Assembly: GCA_015661535.1 (NCBI GenBank)
Contig: DQVY01000133.1
Span: 1-32,530, forward strand
Source: Sulfurovum sp.
GTDB lineage: Bacteria; Campylobacterota; Campylobacteria; Campylobacterales; Sulfurovaceae
DNA: 32,530 bases
Reading direction: 5' to 3'
Shown here in pieces: positions 7,961 through 15,597 of the stretch (position 1 is the first letter of the stretch; each line of letters opens with the position of its first letter). The notes under the pieces are model-generated. The model saw only the letters and a program-made list of their open reading frames with translations, did no database searches and was not told the origin of the DNA. A program made the position numbers and the translations under genes.

Positions 7961-8284
7961 ATGAAAAAACTGATATCTGTTATCACGATTGTTGCAGTGT
8001 CTATGATGAGTACACCAACGATAGCATCTGCAAGTCTTGCAAAAGGCCAAAAAATTTACAAGAAAAAGTTACGTAAATACTGTAGGATCTCTGGCGTACG
8101 TTTTGCCAGAACACACACGCAAGATGAATGGGAAGAGATTTGGGATGATGGAAACTTTGAAAAAGAGACTTATAAAATTTGTCCTAAGTTGAAAAAAGGA
8201 AAGATCAAAAAGTCATGGTGGAAACACATTTATGAGTTCGCATACGAATATGGTAAAGGCGGCTCTCACGTTCCAAAATGTTAA
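7961..8284 (+). CDS. Secreted haem-less cytochrome-like protein, copy 1
   Basis: A signal peptide of about 25 residues ends at SASA-like sequence and is followed by a mature domain of about 80 residues. The start at 7961 is preferred over the ATG at 7955 because AGGA then lies 7 bases upstream. GQKIYKKKLRKYC resembles the first helix of a cytochrome c, but the expected CxxCH is replaced by C-R-I-S-G. Three Cys are shared with the next gene: one at that site, one in ICP and one as the last residue (VPKC). The block HTQDEWE is also shared. It is a paralogue of the next gene; function unknown. Confidence 0.7.
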   Translation: MKKLISVITIVAVSMMSTPTIASASLAKGQKIYKKKLRKYCRISGVRFARTHTQDEWEEIWDDGNFEKETYKICPKLKKGKIKKSWWKHIYEFAYEYGKGGSHVPKC

Positions 8285-8305
8285 ATACTAGATAGTGTAA
8301 CCTCT

Positions 8306-8332
8306 TGAAGCAGTTTACTTACAGCTGCTTCA
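8306..8332. other. Short hairpin between the two paralogous genes
   Basis: TGAAGCAG and CTGCTTCA form an 8-bp stem with an 11-base loop. No U-run follows, so it is a poor intrinsic terminator. It may end or stabilise the upstream mRNA. Confidence 0.4.
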
Positions 8333-8370
8333 TAATTCATCAACTACTTCACAATATTTTCACAATTACA

Positions 8371-8379
8371 TGATATGAT
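8371..8379 (+). promoter_or_regulatory. Possible extended -10 promoter
   Basis: TGA-TATGAT lies 32 bases before the ATG at 8411, behind a T-rich stretch. It fits a Campylobacterota promoter for the second paralogue. Confidence 0.45.
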
Positions 8380-8410
8380 ACATAATCTTAAATTAAAAGG
8401 ATGATAACAA

Positions 8411-8725
8411 ATGAATAATTTTACTAAATTAGCCGTTGCTGCTTTACTTGGAATGACACTGCTTTCTACAACGGCTTCTGCTGATGTAAAAAAAGGTCAA
8501 AAGATCTATCTTAAAAAACTGAAGGCACGTTGTGGTTTCTCAGGGGCTAAGTTTGCACATAAGCATACTCAGGATGAATGGGAAGCTATCAATGAAGCTG
8601 GAAAATTTGCTGCTGAGGTCAAAAAATTGTGTCCAAAAGCAACTATAAAAGCTAAATATGTTCCGCATGTGTATGATTTTGTATATGAATATGCAAAAGA
8701 TTCAGGAAATGTACCTAGCTGTTAA
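8411..8725 (+). CDS. Secreted haem-less cytochrome-like protein, copy 2
   Basis: A 104-residue protein with a clear signal peptide (cleavage near TASA, residue 24). The mature part aligns throughout with the preceding gene: KKGQKIYLKKLK, then C-G-F-S-G in place of a CxxCH haem site, then HTQDEWE, LCP, YEYAK and a terminal VPSC. The conserved Cys, His and Trp suggest disulfide formation or metal binding rather than covalent haem. The two copies differ mostly in surface charge. It lies between c-type cytochrome genes. I infer tandem duplication; the role is not known. Confidence 0.7.
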   Translation: MNNFTKLAVAALLGMTLLSTTASADVKKGQKIYLKKLKARCGFSGAKFAHKHTQDEWEAINEAGKFAAEVKKLCPKATIKAKYVPHVYDFVYEYAKDSGNVPSC

Positions 8726-8787
8726 TAGTAATTTAAGTTAAATAGCTATATTATTTGCTTGATAAATAAATGGTATTGATTATGAAA

Positions 8788-8810
8788 GTATTTTATGATC
8801 AATAAAATAC
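8788..8810. other. Palindrome upstream of the c553-type cytochrome
   Basis: GTATTTTAT and ATAAAATAC form a perfect 9-bp inverted repeat around GATCA, 57 bases before the cytochrome start. It could be an operator or an mRNA hairpin. Confidence 0.5.
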
Positions 8811-8866
8811 ATAGGTGTCTATACATAGAGTTATAGATAAATTTATAAATTAAAAAAGGAATTAAA

Positions 8867-9163
8867 ATGAAAAAATTAGCAATCACAATGTTACTTGCAG
8901 GATCTACACTACTTATGGCTGACGGTGCTGCGGCATACGCAAAATGTGTTGGATGTCATGGTGCAAACGGTGAAAAAGCTGCACTTGGTAAATCTGCAAT
9001 TATTACAGGTCAAGATGCTGCTAAAACTGTAGAGCAACTTAACGGTTACAAAGCTGGTACACTTAACCAACACGGAATGGGTGGTCTTATGAAAGGTCAA
9101 GTAGCTTCTATGGATGATGCTGCTATTAAAGCGGTTGCAGATTACATTGCAGCAATGAAATAA
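8867..9163 (+). CDS. Cytochrome c (class I, c553 type)
   Basis: A 98-residue protein with an 18-residue signal peptide and the haem site CVGCH at 27-31, followed by GANGEKAA. The Met ligand probably lies in GMGGLMKGQ. The last helix, VADYIAAMK, is typical. Size and pattern fit the small periplasmic c553-type cytochromes of Campylobacterota, which pass electrons from the bc1 complex or sulfur oxidation to the terminal oxidase. It has an AAAAAAGGA ribosome binding site and is followed directly by a strong terminator, so it ends its transcript. Confidence 0.92.
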   Translation: MKKLAITMLLAGSTLLMADGAAAYAKCVGCHGANGEKAALGKSAIITGQDAAKTVEQLNGYKAGTLNQHGMGGLMKGQVASMDDAAIKAVADYIAAMK

Positions 9164-9174
9164 TTCTTTCTACC

Positions 9175-9202
9175 TTTCAAAAGCCTTTTTAGGCTTTTGA
9201 AA
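9175..9202. terminator. Bidirectional intrinsic terminator
   Basis: A perfect 12-bp stem (9175-9186 with 9191-9202) with a TTTT loop lies between the convergent cytochrome and lipoprotein genes. T-rich sequence follows on the plus strand and A/T-rich sequence on the other. Confidence 0.85.
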
Positions 9203-9229
9203 TTTCCTCTTCACTTTTACATATACATA

Positions 9230-9622
9230 CTATTTTTTAGGTAAGTCTTTACCAGAAGTACATTTTCCAGCTTCACATTTCATTGTTTCATTGGCTTCTT
9301 TCTCTTTCTTTCGTACATTATCTGTAGAACACTTCGTACTCAATCTACCTGTTTTATCGACACGTACACAATCATACAGTGCTTTGGTTGTTGTAGATGC
9401 GATCACACATTCTCTACGTGTATCATCTTCTCTTAGCTGGTCAAGTATATTGATTTTCTTTTTGACAAGCACAGCGGAGCCATCTACCATAGAAGCACCA
9501 CATTTACCTGCACCACATTTCATACCACCCTCGGTGAGGGATTTCTTTTTTTCTTTATCACTGCACCCTGTAATTAGAAGGCTGAGAGTAAGTATAGAGA
9601 GTGTTAAAATTTTATTTTTCAT
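9230..9622 (-). CDS. Cys-rich lipoprotein with two MKCxxGKC motifs
   Basis: A 130-residue lipoprotein. The start at 9622 is chosen because it gives a clean lipoprotein signal ending in LLITGC (lipid-bearing Cys20) with AAAGGA upstream; a longer frame would bury the signal. It carries MKCGAGKC at residues 34-41 and MKCEAGKC at 114-121, with three more Cys between them. The motif also occurs in CusB and the UreH-like protein and resembles the copper-binding KCG motifs of HvfA-type peptides. I infer periplasmic Cu or Ag binding for the adjacent efflux pump. Whether it shares the pump transcript is uncertain because a palindromic repeat separates them. Confidence 0.8.
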   Translation of the reverse strand: MKNKILTLSILTLSLLITGCSDKEKKKSLTEGGMKCGAGKCGASMVDGSAVLVKKKINILDQLREDDTRRECVIASTTTKALYDCVRVDKTGRLSTKCSTDNVRKKEKEANETMKCEAGKCTSGKDLPKK

Positions 9623-9639
9623 GTTTATTGTCCTTTTAT

Positions 9640-9707
9640 GTAGGGTGGTGCATTTTGTGCCCACCTTTTATTTTTGGTGGGCTTACTTCGATAAAAGCCC
9701 GCCCTAC
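9640..9707. repeat. REP-like palindromic repeat overlapping the cusA stop
   Basis: A nested palindrome: outer arms GTAGGGTGG (from 9640) and CCGCCCTAC (to 9707), inner arms GCCCACC (9659-9665) and GGTGGGC (9676-9682). The GTAGGGTGGGC...GCCCACCCTAC pattern is a widespread bacterial intergenic repeat of REP type, from memory. It contains the stop codon of cusA (9704-9706), so the repeat forms the gene's 3' end. It may also damp transcription into the lipoprotein gene. Confidence 0.8.
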
Positions 9708-12700
9708 AGTTTTTTCTGTTGTTTGTTTAGTAAATGTTTCTCATACATTTCAAAAAAGATAGGTATAAGTAGTAAACTCAGTACAGCAGATGTCACTACT
9801 CCTCCTATCATTGGAGCAGCAATACGCTGCATGACTTCTGATCCTACACCTGTGGTAAGCATGATAGGAAAGAGTCCTGCCAAAATGGCAAATACAGTCA
9901 TAAGTTTAGGACGTACCCTTTGTACCGCACCTTCATAGATGGCGGCATCTAAATGTGTATGGTCAAATCTGTCTCCTGCCTGTGCTTTACTTTCATTGAC
10001 ACTTTCATGAAGGTAAACGATCATCACAATGGCAGTTTCTGCCGCAATACCCAGCAGTGCCAAGAATCCTACGATGACCGCAATACTCATATTGAAATCA
10101 AGCATATGTATATACACAAGACCACCTACAAGTGCAAATGGAAGTGTAAAAAATACAATGAGTGTTGGTATGAGGTCTTTCAGTGCCATATAGATAAGCA
10201 CAAAAATGACCAAAAGTACCGTAGGAATGATCCATGTCATTTTTTTCATTGCCGATTCCAGGTATTCAGATTGACCTGCCCACTCATAGTAATACCCAGT
10301 AGGGAGTTTAAGATCAGCAAGGACTTTCATCGCCTCTTCTTTATAGGTCACGACACTCATACCCTGTTGTGGTGTAATATAGACAAAAGTAACAGGCGTT
10401 GCCATTTCTGATTTTATGACTGAAGCACTTTCCCTGTATTGGATTTTAGCAAAGGTAGAAAGAGGGACAAAACCAAGTGGTGTTTTGACTTGTATATTTT
10501 TAATGTCTTCAAGTGTGCGTCTCTCTTCTTCCTCGAAGCGTAATGCAATAGGATAACGTTCCAGACCTTTATACATCGTTGTTAATTTTTGTCCGCCAAT
10601 AGCTGCAGAGGTATAAGTATTGATGAGATCTTTCGTAATATTGTAGCGTTGTAAAGCTTCTGTATCAATTTCAATATCGATGAAGAAACCAGCAGATGCC
10701 TGGTCGGAAAAGACAGACTGGGTACTTTTCATGTCTCTGAGTTTACGTTCTATCTCCAAGGCCACTTTTTGTAAACCGTCAGCATCTTTACCATAGAGTT
10801 TAATGCCAATAGGGGTTCTGATACCTGAGAGAAGCATATCGATACGTCCACGGATAGGGTAGGTCCAAGAATTGACCAGTCCAGGTACCTGTAGTGCCGC
10901 TTCCATCTCAACCATGAGTTTTTCTCTGGTCATACCAGGACGCCATTCTTCTTTTGGTTTAAAGGTGATGATGGTCTCAAGCATTCCGAGTGGTGCGGGG
11001 TCGGTCGCGGACTGTGCACGTCCGCCTTTTCCAAAGACTGTTTTTACTTCAGGAAAAGACTTGATGATCTTGTCCGTTTTTTGTGTCAGTGCCTTACTTT
11101 GATCGACAGAGATACCATAAGGGGTTACAGGCATATACATCATCGTCTGTTCATCGAGCATAGGCATAAATTCCCAGTTTAGTTTTTCATAAAGTGGTTC
11201 TGCAAATGCCAAAACAATGATAGCCAAGGCTATGACCAAATATTTTAATTTAAGTCCATAAACAAGTATGGGATGGTAGAGCCATATAAAAAACCTGTTG
11301 AGTGGGTTTTTTGACTCCGGAATAATTTTTCCTTTGACAAAAAAGATCATCAGTACGGGTACTAAAGTAACAGAAAGGATGGCACCTGCTGTCATGGCAA
11401 AGGTTTTTGTAAAGGCAAGGGGAGAGAAAAGTAATCCTTCCTGTCCGTTGAGTGCAAAAATAGGTAAAAACGAGACAACGACCAGTGCCAGCGCAAAGAA
11501 AATAGGACGCCCTACAAGCTGGGATGACTTGACAATGACATCTGTACGTTCAATATTATCAAGAGGACCTCCCTTTTTATTTTCCGCTTTGTGTATGGAT
11601 TTATGGGCATTTTCTATCATGACTATGGAGGCATCAACCATGGCACCTATAGCAATGGCAATACCTCCCAGGCTCATAATATTTGAACCAATACCAAAAA
11701 GTTTCATAAGTAAAAAAGGTAAAGCAATGGTAAGTGGCAAAACGATGAACATGATGAGGGTAGACCTGAAATGCATCAGGAAAAGGCCAATGATGATCAC
11801 AACGATGATACTCTCTTCAATCAGGGTATGTTCCAGTGTTTCTACAGAAGCTTCAATGAGTTCAGAACGGTCATAGGTAGTGACAACATCTACACCTTCT
11901 ACATGAAGCTCTTTCATTTTATCTTTGATTCTTTCAAGGGCAGAGTATACATCTTCACCGTAACGTACCATGACAATGCCCCCAACGACTTCACCTTCAC
12001 CATTAAGATCTGCCATACCACGTCTGGCAGCAGGTATAAGTTCAACACGTCCAATGTCGCCAAGTGTAAGCGGTATACCATCTTTGGTGGTCACAACAAG
12101 GTTACGGACATCATCTAAGTCTTTGATATATCCTTTGGCCTGTACCATCCATTCAAAGCCATTTTGAATGACGATACGACCACCTGTATCATTATTGTTC
12201 TCTTTCAATGTTTTGGCTACATCTTTAATGGAAAGGTTATATTGTACCAAGGCATCATTGTTCACAGTGATTTGATAGGTAGGTACAAATCCGCCAATAC
12301 TGGCAACTTCAGAGACACCATCAACACCCATAAGTGCATACTTATAGTAGTAGTCTTGCAGGGTACGCAGTTCATCAAGTGTTTTGGTCTTAGATGTGAG
12401 TGCATACTCGTATGCCCAGCCCACACCTGAGGCATCAGGCCCTAGTGCAACTTCCATACTTGGAGGAAGTTGACTTTGTATGGAAGCCAGTTGCTCCAAG
12501 ACACGGCTTCTCCCCCAGTAGAGGTCTGTTCCTTCTTTAAAAATGATATAAATAAGACCATTTTCATAGGTTGAGAACCCTCTTACAGTTTCAATATTCG
12601 CGATGGCAAGAAACTGTGCAACCAAAGGGTAGGTTCCCTGATCTTCAATGATCTCAGGACTTTGTCCATTCCAGGTGATCTGTACAATAACCTGTGGAGG

Positions 12701-12829
12701 AGAGAGGTCAGGCAGAGCATCTAAAGGTGTATTCTTCATTGCCCATATGGAGCCCAGTATGAGAAAGACAGTAGATATCAGGATCAAAAAACGGTTTTTA
12801 ACGCTAAAAGCTATCAGAGATTCAATCAT
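9704..12829 (-). CDS. cusA: Cu/Ag-type RND efflux pump, inner-membrane transporter CusA
   Basis: A 1041-residue RND transporter of the heavy-metal (HME) class. It has the usual start MIESLIAFSVKNR, TM1, two large periplasmic loops and TM helices in two halves. The TM4 signature (GGIAIAIGAMVDASIVMIEN) is the HME form. Residues RIDMLLSGIRTPIG and the Met-rich EFMPMLDEQTMMYMP follow CusA/SilA, which move Cu(I) and Ag(I) by methionine relay, rather than the zinc/cobalt CzcA. It is proton driven and exports from periplasm or cytoplasm through the tripartite complex. Its start overlaps the cusB stop. The last codons lie in a palindromic repeat. Confidence 0.93.
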   Translation of the reverse strand: MIESLIAFSVKNRFLILISTVFLILGSIWAMKNTPLDALPDLSPPQVIVQITWNGQSPEIIEDQGTYPLVAQFLAIANIETVRGFSTYENGLIYIIFKEGTDLYWGRSRVLEQLASIQSQLPPSMEVALGPDASGVGWAYEYALTSKTKTLDELRTLQDYYYKYALMGVDGVSEVASIGGFVPTYQITVNNDALVQYNLSIKDVAKTLKENNNDTGGRIVIQNGFEWMVQAKGYIKDLDDVRNLVVTTKDGIPLTLGDIGRVELIPAARRGMADLNGEGEVVGGIVMVRYGEDVYSALERIKDKMKELHVEGVDVVTTYDRSELIEASVETLEHTLIEESIIVVIIIGLFLMHFRSTLIMFIVLPLTIALPFLLMKLFGIGSNIMSLGGIAIAIGAMVDASIVMIENAHKSIHKAENKKGGPLDNIERTDVIVKSSQLVGRPIFFALALVVVSFLPIFALNGQEGLLFSPLAFTKTFAMTAGAILSVTLVPVLMIFFVKGKIIPESKNPLNRFFIWLYHPILVYGLKLKYLVIALAIIVLAFAEPLYEKLNWEFMPMLDEQTMMYMPVTPYGISVDQSKALTQKTDKIIKSFPEVKTVFGKGGRAQSATDPAPLGMLETIITFKPKEEWRPGMTREKLMVEMEAALQVPGLVNSWTYPIRGRIDMLLSGIRTPIGIKLYGKDADGLQKVALEIERKLRDMKSTQSVFSDQASAGFFIDIEIDTEALQRYNITKDLINTYTSAAIGGQKLTTMYKGLERYPIALRFEEEERRTLEDIKNIQVKTPLGFVPLSTFAKIQYRESASVIKSEMATPVTFVYITPQQGMSVVTYKEEAMKVLADLKLPTGYYYEWAGQSEYLESAMKKMTWIIPTVLLVIFVLIYMALKDLIPTLIVFFTLPFALVGGLVYIHMLDFNMSIAVIVGFLALLGIAAETAIVMIVYLHESVNESKAQAGDRFDHTHLDAAIYEGAVQRVRPKLMTVFAILAGLFPIMLTTGVGSEVMQRIAAPMIGGVVTSAVLSLLLIPIFFEMYEKHLLNKQQKKL

Positions 12830-13962
12830 TAGTAGATACCATTGATCTGTGCATCTGAGTCCATCATAAAGAGAGCATTATTGACAATGCTTTCATTTTC
12901 ATGTAAACCGCTCAGTACTTCAAAGCGCTTGTTATCAAGAGGTTTTATGCTTATTTCAACAGGTTCATATTCACCTTTAAACTCTGTAGCCAAAAAAGCG
13001 TACCATGTACCACTTTTACGTATGGCAGCTGTTCTGGGTATAACAAGACGACTTTTACTCAGTTCAGAAGCATGTACTTTGGCATACATACCGGGTTTTA
13101 GTGTTTGTGCTTTATTATCAATGGTTAATCTTAGGGTTGCGGTAGCTTCTTTAGGGTCTAACATAGGGTAGAGCAGGGTTTTGTCTGCCATGAAAGTTTC
13201 CGATATACCTTTTACTTTTACCATGTAGTGTTCAAGTTTATCTAAATTCTCCAGTTGATTTTGAAAAAGTTTTACTTCCATCCAGACTTTATCAATATTG
13301 ATGATCTGGAACAATCTTTTTTTATCAGTAAAAGAGGCACCTTCATTAATGTTCTTTTCAAATATCCAGCCAGATATCGGGGCATATACTGTAGTGTATG
13401 TATCTGCTCTAAGTGATTTTTTGATCTCTTTTATTTCTCTTTCATCTACCCCTAAAAGTCTAAGTTTTATGAGGGCACTTTTAAGCATTTCAGGCATAGC
13501 TGTTTTACGGTTATATTTAATAGAATTGAGGTAATCCTGTTTTGCTTTATAGACCTCCGGAGAATAGACTTTGACCAAAGGGTCTCCTTTTTTGACTCTT
13601 TTGTAAAGTGTATCGGCATAGAGTTCTTTGATAAACCCTGAGTACCAGGTAAGGACATCGACTTTTGCATCATCCTGGGCAACTATGTATCCATAGTTTA
13701 CTTGTTCTTTTGCTGTTGATTCTCTTTGTACGGTTGTGGTTGTCACATTAAAAAGTTGTTCAACGGTATGTTTGTTTTTATTTTCTTTTAATGGTTTATT
13801 TTCGGAAGCAGGAGAGCTTTTTTTAGAGCTTTTTTGAGGTACTTTTTTAGTACTATTTGCATCTCCCGCACTACATTTTCCTGTTTCACATTTCATTGCC
13901 GTTTCGGCAGATATTGTGTATGGTGCTATCAGTAAGGCAGCGATTATGAGGGTCTTGAACAT
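12829..13962 (-). CDS. cusB: Efflux periplasmic adaptor CusB with N-terminal Cys motif
   Basis: A 377-residue membrane fusion protein with a 19-residue signal peptide. The mature N terminus carries MKCETGKC (residues 23-30), then a Lys/Ser-rich linker to about residue 60. The adaptor core follows: barrel-sandwich hybrid halves around the alpha-hairpin (YSPEVYKAKQDYL), then VYAPISGWIFEKNINEGASF and the beta-barrel. In E. coli CusB, N-terminal Met residues pick up Cu(I)/Ag(I); here a Met-Cys-Cys motif would serve. It is 1 base from the outer-membrane gene and overlaps cusA, so the three are one operon. Confidence 0.9.
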   Translation of the reverse strand: MFKTLIIAALLIAPYTISAETAMKCETGKCSAGDANSTKKVPQKSSKKSSPASENKPLKENKNKHTVEQLFNVTTTTVQRESTAKEQVNYGYIVAQDDAKVDVLTWYSGFIKELYADTLYKRVKKGDPLVKVYSPEVYKAKQDYLNSIKYNRKTAMPEMLKSALIKLRLLGVDEREIKEIKKSLRADTYTTVYAPISGWIFEKNINEGASFTDKKRLFQIINIDKVWMEVKLFQNQLENLDKLEHYMVKVKGISETFMADKTLLYPMLDPKEATATLRLTIDNKAQTLKPGMYAKVHASELSKSRLVIPRTAAIRKSGTWYAFLATEFKGEYEPVEISIKPLDNKRFEVLSGLHENESIVNNALFMMDSDAQINGIY

Positions 13963-13963
13963 A

Positions 13964-15157
13964 TTAAATTTCTCCTATGAGTGATTTTAGTTTGGCTTCT
14001 ATCCTGAAGAATTCGGCTTTTATGGCAACATTATCTTCTTCCAAATTGAGCTTCTGCTCAAGTAAGTTTGTGTATTCAAATAGGTTACCTCCTTCTTGAA
14101 TACTTGCCTGCGTAAGCTCAAACATGTGCTCAAGTTGAGGCAGTGTTTCATTGTTGAGTATCTTGTAGATACTATAGGCTTCTATAAGTTTGGCATAGTA
14201 TGTTTGTATCTCACTTTTTAAAGCATATTTGTAATCCAATGAAGCACTTGCTGTGGCTAACATCTCTTTTCTTGCAGCTTCCGTTTTAAGTTTTTCTGAA
14301 CCATATAGAGGCATTGATGCCCCAATAACAACACTTGCATAATTATTATAACTGCTACGGTTAAAGTAGCCCACTTGGACAAAAGGATCTGGTGTTGTAT
14401 CTAGATCAAGCATATCTCTGTTTGTACGTGCAACGTCGTTTTGAGACAGTTTCATCGTATAGTTTGGATTGTTTGTATACTTGGAGAGATAGTAGCTTAG
14501 GCTTTTAGGTTTATGGATGCGTAAAGTGTCAGAAATATGTTTTACTTTTGTATTTACAAGGTATGTGAGTTTTGCCTGCTGGCTTTTCAGTAAGGCCTTA
14601 TAGTTGGCAGCTTTAATTTTTACTTTGGTTAAGAGAAGGCTGGCATTCATACTATTGGTATGGTTTTGACTCTCTGTAGACGCATAAGAGGTATATAAAG
14701 CGATATTTTGTTTAGATACCCCAATATATTCCTGAACGATTTTTATACGTGCTTCTAACTCTTTAATGGTGTAGGCAGTTTTGCGTATCTCTTCTGCAAG
14801 GGCAGTTTTAGCAGATTCATAGGAGTCGAATATTACCTTTTTTTGTGCCTCTGTATATTTTTTACGTGCATCTAATTTACCAAACCAGGGGAATTTTTGT
14901 TTGACATTGAGAGCTTCAAATTGCATAGGCTCAAGATTTCGATTACCGGGATCTGCAAACTGAATATCATTAATGCTTAAAGAGATATCAGGATTGCTAA
15001 AGTTCTGTGAAAGAGAAATTTGTTCATCCATTGCGGAGAGTCTATGTTCTATGGTTTTAAGAGAAGGGTGTTTTTTTAAAGCAATATGAATGAGTTGCTC
15101 AATACTCTGTGCATTGAGAATCATCATGCTGAGCATCATTAAAAGTAGGGTACGCAT
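13964..15157 (-). CDS. Outer-membrane efflux protein (TolC/CusC family)
   Basis: A 397-residue protein with a signal peptide of about 18 residues, followed by long alpha-helical stretches repeated in two halves (for example residues 95-190 and 300-390), the TolC-family outer membrane factor plan. No lipobox Cys is seen after the signal, unlike E. coli CusC. It is the first gene of the leftward efflux operon. AAGGA lies 9 bases before the ATG. The leader upstream carries a 24-bp inverted repeat. Confidence 0.88.
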   Translation of the reverse strand: MRTLLLMMLSMMILNAQSIEQLIHIALKKHPSLKTIEHRLSAMDEQISLSQNFSNPDISLSINDIQFADPGNRNLEPMQFEALNVKQKFPWFGKLDARKKYTEAQKKVIFDSYESAKTALAEEIRKTAYTIKELEARIKIVQEYIGVSKQNIALYTSYASTESQNHTNSMNASLLLTKVKIKAANYKALLKSQQAKLTYLVNTKVKHISDTLRIHKPKSLSYYLSKYTNNPNYTMKLSQNDVARTNRDMLDLDTTPDPFVQVGYFNRSSYNNYASVVIGASMPLYGSEKLKTEAARKEMLATASASLDYKYALKSEIQTYYAKLIEAYSIYKILNNETLPQLEHMFELTQASIQEGGNLFEYTNLLEQKLNLEEDNVAIKAEFFRIEAKLKSLIGEI

Positions 15158-15175
15158 CGGGTTTCCTTAATTGTG

Positions 15176-15244
15176 TTAAGGGCATCTCTAATAATAGGTG
15201 ATTCCCAAAGGGTGGGGTTTACCTATTATTAGAAGTGCCCTTAA
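15176..15244. repeat. Long inverted repeat in the efflux operon leader
   Basis: Arms 15176-15199 and 15221-15244 pair at 22 of 24 positions around a 21-base centre. It lies between divergent units, so it is not a terminator of either gene. It ends 18 bases before the efflux operon start codon, beside its ribosome binding site, as the 5165-5224 repeat does for msrA. A MITE-like insertion or a leader hairpin are the main options. Confidence 0.9.
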
Positions 15245-15302
15245 GTGTATAGTAGTTTTTTTATGTGTATAAAGTGTGCACATCTGCTTATATAAAAAAT
15301 AT

Positions 15303-15311
15303 ATTATAGCA
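15303..15311 (-). promoter_or_regulatory. Extended -10 promoter of the efflux operon
   Basis: Read on the minus strand this is TGC-TATAAT, an extended -10 element. Transcription would begin near 15296 and give a leader of about 140 bases that contains the 15176-15244 hairpin. Confidence 0.55.
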
Positions 15312-15346
15312 TTTATCAGAAAATAAAAGAAAACCTATTGATTTAC

Positions 15347-15375
15347 TTGACAATTAAAATATAATTGGCTAGAAT
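15347..15375 (+). promoter_or_regulatory. Consensus sigma-70 promoter of the small RNA
   Basis: TTGACA (15347-15352), a 17-base spacer and TAGAAT (15370-15375). A perfect -35 is unusual in this window, where other promoters are -10 only. The predicted start is near 15382, just before the structured RNA. Confidence 0.8.
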
Positions 15376-15381
15376 ACACTC

Positions 15382-15536
15382 AGAAATTAAAAAAGCACTT
15401 GTAAAAACCCTAGATATTTACATTGGACAAGGGCATTGTTTTTTATTTAGCTATTTATTGTCTCCCCTATATTTAATAGAGAAGCTAAAAAAACAATGTT
15501 AGTAGATCACTCTAGGGTCTTTAGAGGTGCTTTTTG
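15382..15536 (+). ncRNA. Structured small RNA candidate, 6S-RNA-like
   Basis: About 155 bases follow a consensus promoter. Ends pair: 15389-15414 with 15511-15535, a stem of about 25 bp with two mismatches. Then comes an open region, 15415-15433 on one side and 15499-15510 on the other. A second long stem pairs 15434-15452 with 15483-15498, topped by a loop containing CTCCCCTA. The 3' side ends in GGTGCTTTTT, a plausible transcript end. A closing stem, central bubble and long apical stem is the 6S RNA plan, which mimics an open promoter and binds sigma-70 RNA polymerase. No coding frame is evident. Alternatives are a leader of the next gene or another small RNA. Confidence 0.5.
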
Positions 15537-15545
15537 CATTTGTAT

Positions 15546-15560
15546 AGTGTATAATACACT
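15546..15560. promoter_or_regulatory. Palindromic operator over a -10 box
   Basis: AGTGTAT-A-ATACACT is a perfect 7-1-7 palindrome overlapping TATAAT (15550-15555), 38 bases before the DUF4395 gene. The Rrf2 regulator encoded in this operon is the obvious candidate to bind it, which is inference. Confidence 0.6.
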
Positions 15561-15597
15561 CTTAAATATAAATGTTTATATAGTAAAGGAAAAGTGT

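Noticed and set aside
9291..9938. A 215-codon plus-strand frame across the lipoprotein and cusA end
   Set aside because: It is antisense to two supported genes and crosses a palindromic repeat; composition is Ser/Phe-rich as expected for a shadow.
9953..12430. Several plus-strand open frames opposite cusA (for example 9953-10411 and 11298-11876)
   Set aside because: They lie wholly antisense to a well-conserved RND transporter, lack ribosome binding sites and show no recognisable domain.
15496..15597. Upstream ATG extension of the DUF4395 protein
   Set aside because: It would start inside the structured RNA and upstream of the TATAAT box, with no ribosome binding site.
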